Shown: in pieces, positions 33,134-40,797 of the stretch | Numbering within the stretch: the first letter of the stretch is position 1 | Layout of the letters: each line of letters begins with the position of its first letter | NCBI GenBank assembly: GCA_002025645.1 | Contig: CP018783.1 | Location: 744,001 to 808,000 of the forward strand | Direction of reading: 5' to 3' | Length of the DNA stretch: 64,000 nt | Source: Curtobacterium pusillum | Lineage (GTDB): Bacteria > Actinomycetota > Actinomycetes > Actinomycetales > Microbacteriaceae | Notes under the pieces: model-generated | Told to the model about the DNA's origin: nothing | The model's input: only the letters and a program-made list of their open reading frames with translations | Database searches by the model: none | Position numbers and translations under genes: made by a program

Positions 33134-34948
33134 ATGTGCGGCATCATCGCGGCCCGCGTCTCCGACGACGCGACGCACTACCTGCTCGACGGCCTCGAAC
33201 GCCTCGAGTACCGCGGCTACGACTCCGCCGGGATCGCGGTCCGCACCGCCTCCGGCCGGACCGAGACGATCCGCTCCGTCTCCCGCGTCGGTGACCTCCG
33301 GACGCTGGCGTCCGCACGGTCCGGCGACGCACTGACCGGGGTCGGCATCGGGCACACCCGGTGGGCGACCCATGGGGTGGTCCGCGAGGCGAACGCCCAC
33401 CCGCACGCCGACTGCACGGGTCGGATCAGCATCGTCCACAACGGCATCGTCGAGAACGCCGATCGGCTGCGTGCGACCCTCGAGGCGCAGGGGCACGTGT
33501 TCTCCTCCGACGTCGACTCCGAGGTCATCTCGCACCTCGTCGAACGGGCACTCGCCGTCGACCCGGACCTCATGCTCGCCGTGCAGATCGCGACCGCGCA
33601 GCTCGAGGGCTCCTGGGCGATCGTCGTGCTCGACGCCCGGGACGGCCGGATGGTCGTCGCCGCGCAGCGCTCCCCGCTCGTCGTCGCCCGCTCCGCCCGC
33701 GGTGACTTCGTGGCGAGCGACATCGGCGCGATCGCCGAGTGGTGCGAGACCTTCGTGGCGCTCCGCGACGGCGACGTCGTCGAGCTCGGCGAGGCCTGGA
33801 CCTGGTCGTCCGACGGCATCGCCGTGCCGGTGCCCTTCCCGACGCCGTCGCCGTTCGCCGCGACCGCGCTCGACCTGGGCGACCACCCGGACCACATGGC
33901 GAAGGAGATCGAGGAGCAGCCCGCCGTGGTGGCCTCGATCCTCGACCGCGTCGCCCGCCGAGCAGCCGACGGCAGCATGTGGGTCGGGCTCGGACTCCCC
34001 GGGTTCCACCGGCTCGCGATCGTCGCGTGCGGGACCTCCCTCAACGCCGGGCAGGTGATCGCCACCGCGCTGCGCGGCATCGGCGGCGTCCCGACCGACA
34101 TCGTCGTCGCGAGCGAGGCCGACCAGGCCGTGCTCGGCTCCGGCACCCTCGTCGTCGCGATCAGCCAGTCCGGCGAGACCGCCGACGTGCTCCGCGCCCT
34201 CGACCGGTTCGAGGACCGGCACCCGGTGCTCGCGCTCACGAACAACGTGCACTCCTCGCTCGCCCGTCGTGCCGACGCGGTCCTGGACTGCCACGCCGGC
34301 CCGGAGATCGGTGTCGCCGCGACGAAGACGTTCACGGCGCAGGTCGTCGTCGGCGTCGCCGCGGTGATCTCAGCGCTCGTCGCCTCCGGCCGGATCGACA
34401 CCGCACGCGCCACCGCACTCGTCGCCGAGCTCACCGACCTGCCGGCACGCATCGACCACGCCGCCGCGATCGCCGCCGACCGCATGCCGCTGCTCGTGTC
34501 GAGCGTGCAGGACGCCACCGGGTTCCTGTTCCTCGGCCGCGGTGCCGGGCTGCCGTACGCCGCCGAGGGTGCCCTCAAGCTCAAGGAGCTCAGCTACCGG
34601 TGGGCCGAGGCCTACCCGGCGGGCGAGCTCAAGCACGGGCCGCTCGCCCTCGTCGACGAGGGCACCCCCGTCGTGGTGATCGACCACGGCGAGCACCGAC
34701 TGCAGGCGAACATCGCCGAGGTCCGCGCCCGCGGCGGGTTCGTCATCACGATCGGCGGCGAAGGGTCGGACATCCCGGCGCTCACGCCCCGGGCCGCCGG
34801 CGACCTCGCCTGGGGCCGCGCGACCGCGCCGTGGGGTCCGCTCGAGGCCGTCGTCCCGCTGCAGATGCTCGCCCGCGAACTCGCGCTCCAGCTCGGCTGC
34901 GACGTGGACAAGCCGAGGAACCTCGCCAAGTCGGTGACGGTCGAATAG
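33134..34948 (+). CDS. glmS: Glutamine-fructose-6-phosphate aminotransferase
   Basis: A 604-residue enzyme that makes glucosamine-6-phosphate, the first step of UDP-GlcNAc and peptidoglycan precursor synthesis. The glutaminase domain begins with the catalytic Cys2 in MCGIIAAR and has GLERLEYRGYDSAGIAV and HTRWATHG. Two SIS sugar-binding domains follow, with VACGTSLNAG, AISQSGETADVLRAL, and the C-terminal AEGALKLKELSY and DVDKPRNLAKSVTVE. The length is slightly under the usual 610-625. It stands alone after the LAL regulator gene. Whether a second glmS exists elsewhere in the genome cannot be seen here. Confidence 0.95.
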   Translation: MCGIIAARVSDDATHYLLDGLERLEYRGYDSAGIAVRTASGRTETIRSVSRVGDLRTLASARSGDALTGVGIGHTRWATHGVVREANAHPHADCTGRISIVHNGIVENADRLRATLEAQGHVFSSDVDSEVISHLVERALAVDPDLMLAVQIATAQLEGSWAIVVLDARDGRMVVAAQRSPLVVARSARGDFVASDIGAIAEWCETFVALRDGDVVELGEAWTWSSDGIAVPVPFPTPSPFAATALDLGDHPDHMAKEIEEQPAVVASILDRVARRAADGSMWVGLGLPGFHRLAIVACGTSLNAGQVIATALRGIGGVPTDIVVASEADQAVLGSGTLVVAISQSGETADVLRALDRFEDRHPVLALTNNVHSSLARRADAVLDCHAGPEIGVAATKTFTAQVVVGVAAVISALVASGRIDTARATALVAELTDLPARIDHAAAIAADRMPLLVSSVQDATGFLFLGRGAGLPYAAEGALKLKELSYRWAEAYPAGELKHGPLALVDEGTPVVVIDHGEHRLQANIAEVRARGGFVITIGGEGSDIPALTPRAAGDLAWGRATAPWGPLEAVVPLQMLARELALQLGCDVDKPRNLAKSVTVE

Positions 34949-34962
34949 CCAGGCACACGCGC

Positions 34963-35076
34963 ATGAACCGGTTGACGGTGTTCCTCGCCGTCCTCACCGC
35001 GCTCGCCATCATCGCCACGATCGTCGTGATCGCGGTGGCGGTGGTGCCGTCGCTCATGCCGTCGCTGGTCGTCTGA
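34963..35076 (+). CDS. Small single-pass membrane protein
   Basis: A 37-residue frame, MNRLTVFLAVLTALAIIATI onward, that is almost wholly one hydrophobic helix ending VPSLMPSLVV. It starts 15 bp after glmS with AGGCACACGC upstream and lies 43 bp before the M50-like gene. Its size and composition fit the many small membrane proteins missed in annotation. Function unknown. Confidence 0.5.
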   Translation: MNRLTVFLAVLTALAIIATIVVIAVAVVPSLMPSLVV

Positions 35077-35119
35077 CCCCGTTCGGCTTCCTCCTGGGCG
35101 GGGCTGCGATCCTGGTCCC

Positions 35120-35833
35120 TTGACCACCGCAGCCCCGCCCCTCGTCTTCGTCGCGCTCCTCGTCGGCGCCGTCCTGCCGTTCGTGCCGTTCGTCGGACGC
35201 GTGGCCCGCATCGCCGTCACCGTGGCGCACGAGGTCGGCCACGCGGTCGTCGTCGTGCCGTTCGGCGGCCGGATCCAGCGCATCGAGCTGCACGCGGACG
35301 GGTCCGGCGAGGCCTGGGTGCAGCTCGGCCGGGTACCGGGCGGGATCCGCTGGCTCGTCCGGATCCTGAACCTCTACGCCGGGTACAGCGCACCACTCTG
35401 GGCCGGCGTGCTGCTCGTCACCGGGGTGCTGCACGGATCGCGGTGGCTGCCCGTCGTCGTGCTCGGCGTCGTCGGGCTCGTGGCGCTGGCGTTCGTCCGG
35501 AACTGGTTCGGGATCCTCGTGGTGCTCGGCTTCGACGCGCTCGCACTCTGGGTCGCCCTGCGCCCGTCGGAGACCACCGTGCTGGTCGTCGCCGCCGTCG
35601 GGGCGTTCTTCGTGGTGGACGGCCTGCGATCGGTGGTGCAGGTCGCCCGGTGGCTGCTCACCGGGGCGCGGGTGCAGACCGACTTCCACATCGCCGCGGC
35701 GGAGATGCGGGTGCCGGCCGGTGTCTGGTTCGTGCTGTTCGTCGCGGTGAACGCGGTGGCGGTGTGGCTCGCGCGCGGCCCGCTGCTCGAGGTCTGGGCG
35801 ACGGTCGAGGCTGGTGTCCGGGCGCTGTTCTGA
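35120..35833 (+). CDS. M50B-like membrane metallopeptidase
   Basis: A 237-residue membrane protein with six to seven hydrophobic segments. The zinc motif HEVGH is present in AVTVAHEVGHAVVVVPFGG near residue 37, then NLYAGYSAPLWAGVLL and an NWFG in the place where such proteins carry their third zinc ligand region. It belongs to the M50B-like family of unknown role in Actinobacteria, probably a site-2 type protease cutting within the membrane. The start is a rare TTG at 35120, chosen because it begins directly before the first helix. Confidence 0.78.
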   Translation: MTTAAPPLVFVALLVGAVLPFVPFVGRVARIAVTVAHEVGHAVVVVPFGGRIQRIELHADGSGEAWVQLGRVPGGIRWLVRILNLYAGYSAPLWAGVLLVTGVLHGSRWLPVVVLGVVGLVALAFVRNWFGILVVLGFDALALWVALRPSETTVLVVAAVGAFFVVDGLRSVVQVARWLLTGARVQTDFHIAAAEMRVPAGVWFVLFVAVNAVAVWLARGPLLEVWATVEAGVRALF

Positions 35834-35867
35834 CGCGGGTCCGGAGTGGCGTGGTGGCGCCGCGTCC

Positions 35868-35925
35868 GACTCGGAACGACGACTCCGCTGTCGTACGACG
35901 TCGACGCTGTCGCACTGCCCCACAG
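35868..35925. repeat. Degenerate copy of the metY-metX hairpin
   Basis: CCGACTCGGAACGACGACTC and the CGCTGTCG that follows closely resemble the left part of the hairpin at 2861-2895 (CCGACTCCGAACGACGAAAC). The right arm has decayed here, so no long stem forms. It lies about 35 bp after the M50-like gene. Confidence 0.5.
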
Positions 35926-35959
35926 CCCGCGGGCCCATCATCCCGTGCGCGCGCACGTT

Positions 35960-36070
35960 GCGACATCGCGCGAGTCGATCGACGCGTGCAGTGTCGAACG
36001 ATGCGTGCGCACCGTGTGCACGCGCATGGGGCGACATCACGCGAGTCGAACGACGCGTGCGGTGTCGCAC
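35960..36070. repeat. Two-copy 40-bp direct repeat
   Basis: Units at 35960-35999 and 36031-36070 match at 36 of 40 positions. Each begins GCGACATC and carries GCGAGTCGA and CGACGCGTGC. Within a unit GCGACA pairs with TGTCGC, so each can form a hairpin. Between them lies GTGCGCACCGTGTGCACGCG, also self-complementary. Non-coding; located before the Nudix gene. Confidence 0.6.
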
Positions 36071-36112
36071 GGGGCGCGCGACTCCCCTTGGCAACCCTGC
36101 GAGGATGACGCC

Positions 36113-36646
36113 GTGCACCTCGACGACGTGACCACCGCCCTCGCCGCGACCACCGCACCGCACCGCGACCGGTTCGAGGCCCTCGTGCGAGCCCACGGCG
36201 ACGCTGCACTCCGACGCGACGGCGGCCTCGAGCACCTCACGGCGTCGTGCTTCGTGTTCTCGCCCGACCTCGAGAGCGTGTTGCTGTGCCTGCACGGCAA
36301 GGGTCGCTTCTGGGTGCAGTTCGGCGGTCACCTCGAACCTGGTGACCGATCCCTGGCCGACGCCGCCCGCCGCGAGGCCCGCGAGGAGTCCGGCATCGCC
36401 GACCTCGACCTGTTCGACGAGAGCATCGCCGACCTCGACCGCCACGACCTGCACGGCGGCTTCACCTGCGCAGCGCACTGGGACGTCGGCTTCGTCGCCG
36501 TGGTCGATCCCGCTCGCACGACGACCGTCAGTGACGAGAGCGACGACGTCCGCTGGTTCGCCCTCGACGCTCTGCCCGAGGGCCTCGCGCCGGGGCTGCT
36601 CGCACGCCTGGCCGCGGTGGTCGCCACGGTCGCGCACCGCGACTGA
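36113..36646 (+). CDS. Nudix hydrolase
   Basis: A 177-residue protein with a complete Nudix box: GGHLEPGDRSLADAARREAR then EESGIAD, matching G-x5-E-x7-REUxEExGU, which binds the metal and hydrolyses a nucleoside diphosphate linked to another group. The GTG at 36113 follows GAGGATGACGCC and is preferred; an overlapping ATG at 36105 is out of frame. The substrate is unknown. It is followed by a type A palindrome between convergent genes. Confidence 0.87.
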   Translation: MHLDDVTTALAATTAPHRDRFEALVRAHGDAALRRDGGLEHLTASCFVFSPDLESVLLCLHGKGRFWVQFGGHLEPGDRSLADAARREAREESGIADLDLFDESIADLDRHDLHGGFTCAAHWDVGFVAVVDPARTTTVSDESDDVRWFALDALPEGLAPGLLARLAAVVATVAHRD

Positions 36647-36649
36647 CAC

Positions 36650-36693
36650 CGGACTGGAGGCGCGTGGCGGCGCCGCCCCGCGCCTCCAGTCCG
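36650..36693. terminator. Type A palindrome between convergent genes
   Basis: A 44-bp near-perfect inverted repeat centred on GCGGCGCCGC, core CGGACTGGAGGCGCGTGGCG, with one mismatched pair. It begins 4 bp after the Nudix stop and can end both converging transcripts. The copy at 53544 is almost identical and perfect. Confidence 0.78.
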
Positions 36694-36721
36694 ATGTGGG
36701 GACGGCCCACCGCCGGCCGCG

Positions 36722-37951
36722 CTACTCCCAGGGGTGCTGCGTCAGTTCCGCGGGGTCGAAGACCCGGCCCCCGGCCACCACGAGCGACCGCGGCACGCGG
36801 CGCACCAGCGCGTCCATCGGGTTCTCCGCGTCGACCAGCACCACGTCGGCGCGGGCACCGGCGACGAGGTCGTGCTCCTCGTCGGTGACGAACCGGGCGC
36901 CGTCGCGCGAGGCGATCTCGACCACCCGCACCAGGTCCTCGTCCCGGACCACGCCGCCGGCGCGGGCGTACTGCCATGCGATGCCGAGCAGGTCCCCGTC
37001 GCCGTAGGGGCTCCACAGGTCGCGGATGCCGTCCGTGCCGAAGCCGAACCGCACGCCGGCCTCGTCGAACTCGTGCAGCGGCAACTGCTTCATGCGGACC
37101 GGGGCGACCGTGGTCATCGTGACCCCGAGCCCGGCCATCCGGGCGAGCAGGTCGCGGCGGCGGACCTGGTCGACGTCGACGATCGCGAAGCCGTGCGCGA
37201 CGTTGACCTTGCCCGGTGCGATGCCGAGCCGCTCGACACGGTCGAGGATCAGGTCGAACGAGAACGCTCCGAGGTCGGCGGGCTCGTGCAGGTGGATGTC
37301 GATCCCGCATCCGGTGTCGGCGGCGATGTCGAACAGGCCGTCGAGCTGCCCGACGGGGTCGCGGTCGATGAGCGACGGGTCGAGTCCACCGATGTGCTCG
37401 GCACCGGCGACCGCCGCCTGCCGGAGCAGGTCCATGACGCCCGGGCGTCGGAGCACGCCGTCCTGCGGGAACGCCACGATCGACAGCTCGATCGCGTCGT
37501 CGAGCGCGGCACCGGCGGCGCGGACTGCCTCGATGCCGCGGAGCCCCACGCCGAGGTCGACGTCGACGTGGGTCCGCACCCGGGTCGTGCCGGTGCGGAG
37601 GGACTCGCGCAGGACCCGGGTGGCGACGGCCTCGCCGGGGATGCCGAGGGCGTCACGACGGGCACGCTCGTGGGCGATGCGCCCCTGGGTCCCGCCCTCG
37701 CCGCCGTAGGACTCCCACGGGTGGCCCCACCAGCTCTTGTCGACGTGGGCGTGCGTGTTGACCAGGCCCGGGAGGGCGACCTGCCCGCGGCCCTGCACCT
37801 CGGTCGCGGTGCCGAGGGAGGCGCTGCCCGCCGGCACCGCTCCCGGCGGTGTGACCGAGGCGATGCGGGAGCCGGCGACGACCACGTCGGCGCGCTCGCC
37901 TCCCCACGGTCGCACGTCGCGGATGACCAGGGTCGCGTCTTCGTCCACCAT
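36722..37951 (-). CDS. Amidohydrolase family protein, cytosine deaminase-like
   Basis: A 409-residue metal-dependent hydrolase. The composite fold has the metal-binding LVNTHAHVDKSWWGHP near residue 65, HLHEP in the middle, VNVAHGFAIVDVD, and FGFGTDGIRDLWSPYGDGD, where the Asp acts in catalysis. This pattern (HAHxDKS, then H-x-H-E) is that of CodA-type cytosine/isoguanine deaminases and related amidohydrolases. It is divergent from the second metY-like gene with 88 bp between. The exact substrate cannot be set. Confidence 0.8.
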   Translation of the reverse strand: MVDEDATLVIRDVRPWGGERADVVVAGSRIASVTPPGAVPAGSASLGTATEVQGRGQVALPGLVNTHAHVDKSWWGHPWESYGGEGGTQGRIAHERARRDALGIPGEAVATRVLRESLRTGTTRVRTHVDVDLGVGLRGIEAVRAAGAALDDAIELSIVAFPQDGVLRRPGVMDLLRQAAVAGAEHIGGLDPSLIDRDPVGQLDGLFDIAADTGCGIDIHLHEPADLGAFSFDLILDRVERLGIAPGKVNVAHGFAIVDVDQVRRRDLLARMAGLGVTMTTVAPVRMKQLPLHEFDEAGVRFGFGTDGIRDLWSPYGDGDLLGIAWQYARAGGVVRDEDLVRVVEIASRDGARFVTDEEHDLVAGARADVVLVDAENPMDALVRRVPRSLVVAGGRVFDPAELTQHPWE

Positions 37952-38039
37952 GCGTCCACCGTAACGGGAGGCCGCAAATCGGCGGGTGCCGGGCAAGGCC
38001 TGCGAGAGTACCGGGACGACCACGGCAGGAGGTAGACCG

Positions 38040-39473
38040 ATGACGGACGAGGCGCACGGTTTCGCGACCGAGCAGGTGCACGGCGGGTTCCAGCCCGATG
38101 CGGGCCACGGTGCGAGGGTCCCCGCGATCCACATGTCCTCCGGCTTCCTGTTCGACGACTTCGACCAGGCCCGGGACCGCTTCGCCGGCACGGACGACGG
38201 CTACACGTACACCCGCCTCGGGAACCCCACGAACGCGGACGTCGAGCGCCGGATCGCCCTCCTCGAGCGCGGGACGGAGTCGATCCTGGTCGGCAGCGGG
38301 CAGGCCGCCGCGACCATCGCGTTCCTCGGCATCCTGCAGGCCGGCGACCACGTCGTCGCGGCGCGCAGCATCTACGAGGGCACCAAGGGGCTGCTCGTGC
38401 AGAACCTCGGTCGTCTCGGCATCGAGGTCGACTTCGTCGCCGACCAGCGTGACCTCGACGAGTGGGCACGGCAGGTCCGCCCGAACACGAAGGCGTTCTT
38501 CGCGGAGACCATCCCGAACCCGAAGAACGACGTGCTCGACATCACCGGCGTCGCCGACACCGCGCACCGTGCTGGCGTGCCGCTCATCGTCGACAACACC
38601 CTGGCGACCCCGTACCTGGTCCGCCCGTTCGAGCACGGCGCCGACATCGTCGTGCACTCCGCGTCGAAGTTCCTCTCCGGGCACGGCGCGGGCCTCGGCG
38701 GCGTGGTCGTCGACGGCGGCACGTTCGACTGGTCGGCCTCCCCCGAGCGCTGGGTGCACCTGACCAGCCCGGAACGGTCGCTCGGCGGCGAGAGCTACGT
38801 GGACCGCTACGGCAGCCGGGCGTTCATCGTGTTCGCCCGTGACGTCGTCGCCTCCCGCATCGGACCGACCCCGTCGCCGTTCAACTCCTTCCTGCTCCGC
38901 CAGGGCATCGAGACCCTGTCGCTGCGCGTCGAGCGCCACAGCGCGAACGCGCTGGCCGTCGCATCCTTCCTGGAGCAGCAGCCGGAGGTGACGAGCGTCG
39001 ACTACGCGGGTCTCGCCTCCAGTCCGTTCCACGACCTCGCCCAGCGCTACCTGCCGCGCGGTGCCGGGTCCGTCTTCGCGTTCACGCTCGACGGCGGCGA
39101 AGCCGCCGCACGCACCTTCATCGACAGCGTGCAGCTGTTCAGCCGGATGACCCACCTCGGTGACGTCCGCTCGCTGATCCTGCATCCCGCCACGACGACG
39201 CACGCCGGCAAGACGCCCCAGGAGCGCGCCGACCAGGGCATCGACGACGGTCTGATCCGGCTGTCGGTGGGGATCGAGGACGTCGCGGACCTGGTCCGCG
39301 ACCTGGCGCGCGGATTCGCCGCGTTGCGTGGTTCCGGTGTCGGCGCCGGCGGTGTCGGCGCTGTCGGCGCTGTCGGCGCTGTCGGCTTGGAGGCACGGGT
39401 CGGCTCCGACTCGGAACTCGCCTCCCTGGAACACGCCGTCCCCGGAAACCACGTGATCGCGGAGGAACTCTAG
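38040..39473 (+). CDS. Second O-acetylhomoserine sulfhydrylase-like PLP enzyme
   Basis: A 477-residue Cys/Met metabolism PLP enzyme, close in sequence to metY at 1523 (FATEQVHGGFQPDAGHG, PLP lysine at residue 210 in SASKFLSGHG, and SLILHPATTTHAGKTP). After the normal family end (FAALRG) it has an added tail of about 45 residues. This begins with Gly-Val-Gly-Ala repeats coded by a GTCGGCGCT tandem and continues ARVGSDSELASLEHAVPGN. The gene ends three bases before an LLM monooxygenase start, whose ribosome-binding site lies in the tail codons. It probably builds homocysteine or a related thiol product from sulfur released by the partner enzyme. Confidence 0.88.
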   Translation: MTDEAHGFATEQVHGGFQPDAGHGARVPAIHMSSGFLFDDFDQARDRFAGTDDGYTYTRLGNPTNADVERRIALLERGTESILVGSGQAAATIAFLGILQAGDHVVAARSIYEGTKGLLVQNLGRLGIEVDFVADQRDLDEWARQVRPNTKAFFAETIPNPKNDVLDITGVADTAHRAGVPLIVDNTLATPYLVRPFEHGADIVVHSASKFLSGHGAGLGGVVVDGGTFDWSASPERWVHLTSPERSLGGESYVDRYGSRAFIVFARDVVASRIGPTPSPFNSFLLRQGIETLSLRVERHSANALAVASFLEQQPEVTSVDYAGLASSPFHDLAQRYLPRGAGSVFAFTLDGGEAAARTFIDSVQLFSRMTHLGDVRSLILHPATTTHAGKTPQERADQGIDDGLIRLSVGIEDVADLVRDLARGFAALRGSGVGAGGVGAVGAVGAVGLEARVGSDSELASLEHAVPGNHVIAEEL

Positions 39474-39476
39474 GCA

Positions 39477-40784
39477 ATGGCCGAACTGCAGCACTTCGGG
39501 TACTTCTTCTCGCGCGGGTTCGGCCCGCAGGCGTGGGGCCGGTCCGACTGGGACTGGGGACACGACTGGACGAAGCCCGAGCTGTACCAGCAGTCCGTCC
39601 GCGCCCTCGAGCAGGCGGGCATGGACCTCGTCATCGCCGAGGACGCCATCTCGCTCGGCAACCCGTCGACGCTCGACCTGCGCATCCGGCAGGCGTACGG
39701 CGGACCCAAGCACGACCCGCTGCTCCTGGCGCCCTATCTGTTCGCCGCGACGTCGCACATCGGCATCGCCCCGACCGTGAACGCCGGGTTCACCCCGCCG
39801 TACCTCGCTGCGCGGCAGTTCGCCACGCTGGCGCACCTGTCCGGGTCGCGCCTCGGCATCAACGTGGTGACGGACACCGGGAGCGCTCGGCACGCGGGGC
39901 TGTCGCCGCTGCCCCACGACCAGGCGTACGACCGCGCCGAGGAGTGGATCGGGCTGCTGCGTCGGCTCTGGCGCTCCTGGGGCTCGGACGGGTACGTCGG
40001 GGACCCCTCGGACTGGAGCTTCGCGAACGGCGATGCGCTCGACGCGTTCCACCACGAGGGCGAGTACTTCACCGCGGACGGGCCGCTCAACGCGCTCCCG
40101 CTCGACTCGGATCCCGTGGTCGTCTCCCCCGGCGGCTCCGGGCGCGGGCTGGCGTTCGCCGGGACCCACTCGGACGTGCAGCTGGCGCTCGCACCGTTGT
40201 CCGCGTCGGCCGTGCGGGACTACCGTGCCCGTGTGGTCTCCGCTGCCGCCGCGTCGGGGCGTGCCGCTGCGGACCTGCGGATCCTGTTCGTCCTCAAGCC
40301 CGAGATCGTGTCCTCCCCCGAGGAGGCCGACCGGATCGTGTCGGCGTCGACGCACCCGTCCGACGACGACCTGCGCACCGCGGCGATCGCGTGGTCGAGC
40401 GACTCCGAGACCGACCTGCTCGCGCTCGACCTCGACGCGCCGATCCCCGCCGGGACGTTCGGCGACCACGTCTCCGCCGGCACCATCCGCGGCCTCGTGG
40501 GCGACACCCCGGACGCGCCGCTGCGTTCGCTGCTGGAACGCAAGGCGCGCAAGGGTCGGGTGTCAGCGCGCGAAGGGTTCGTGGGGACCGCCGACGAGTT
40601 CGCCGACTTCATCGAGGAGCTCGGCGCGGACGCGGACAACGACGGGATCATCTTCTCGGGCGACCTGCACCCGGCGCAGGTCTACCGGATGTTCGGCGAC
40701 CTCGTGCCGGTGCTCCGGCGCCGTGGGCTCCTGCGACGGGAGTACGGCGCCGGAGGCATCCGGCAGAACCTGTTCGACTTCTAG
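39477..40784 (+). CDS. LLM-class flavin monooxygenase, NtaA/DszA-like
   Basis: A 435-residue luciferase-like flavin-dependent monooxygenase, starting MAELQHFGYFFSRGFGPQAW. It has VIAEDAISLGNPSTLDL, IGIAPTVNAGFTPPYLAARQ, GSRLGINVVTDTGSARHAG and VVVSPGGSGRGLAFAGTHSD, the layout of the NtaA/SnaA/DszA group that oxidises organic substrates with reduced FMN from a separate reductase. Members open sulfonates, thioethers or aminopolycarboxylates. The coupling to a sulfhydrylase-like gene makes an organosulfur substrate likely (inference). No flavin reductase is adjacent. Confidence 0.88.
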   Translation: MAELQHFGYFFSRGFGPQAWGRSDWDWGHDWTKPELYQQSVRALEQAGMDLVIAEDAISLGNPSTLDLRIRQAYGGPKHDPLLLAPYLFAATSHIGIAPTVNAGFTPPYLAARQFATLAHLSGSRLGINVVTDTGSARHAGLSPLPHDQAYDRAEEWIGLLRRLWRSWGSDGYVGDPSDWSFANGDALDAFHHEGEYFTADGPLNALPLDSDPVVVSPGGSGRGLAFAGTHSDVQLALAPLSASAVRDYRARVVSAAAASGRAAADLRILFVLKPEIVSSPEEADRIVSASTHPSDDDLRTAAIAWSSDSETDLLALDLDAPIPAGTFGDHVSAGTIRGLVGDTPDAPLRSLLERKARKGRVSAREGFVGTADEFADFIEELGADADNDGIIFSGDLHPAQVYRMFGDLVPVLRRRGLLRREYGAGGIRQNLFDF

Positions 40785-40797
40785 TGGTGGACCGGTC

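Noticed and set aside
37653..40469. 938-codon minus-strand open frame across metY-like and LLM genes
   Set aside because: It spans two well-supported plus-strand genes and shows only antisense composition.
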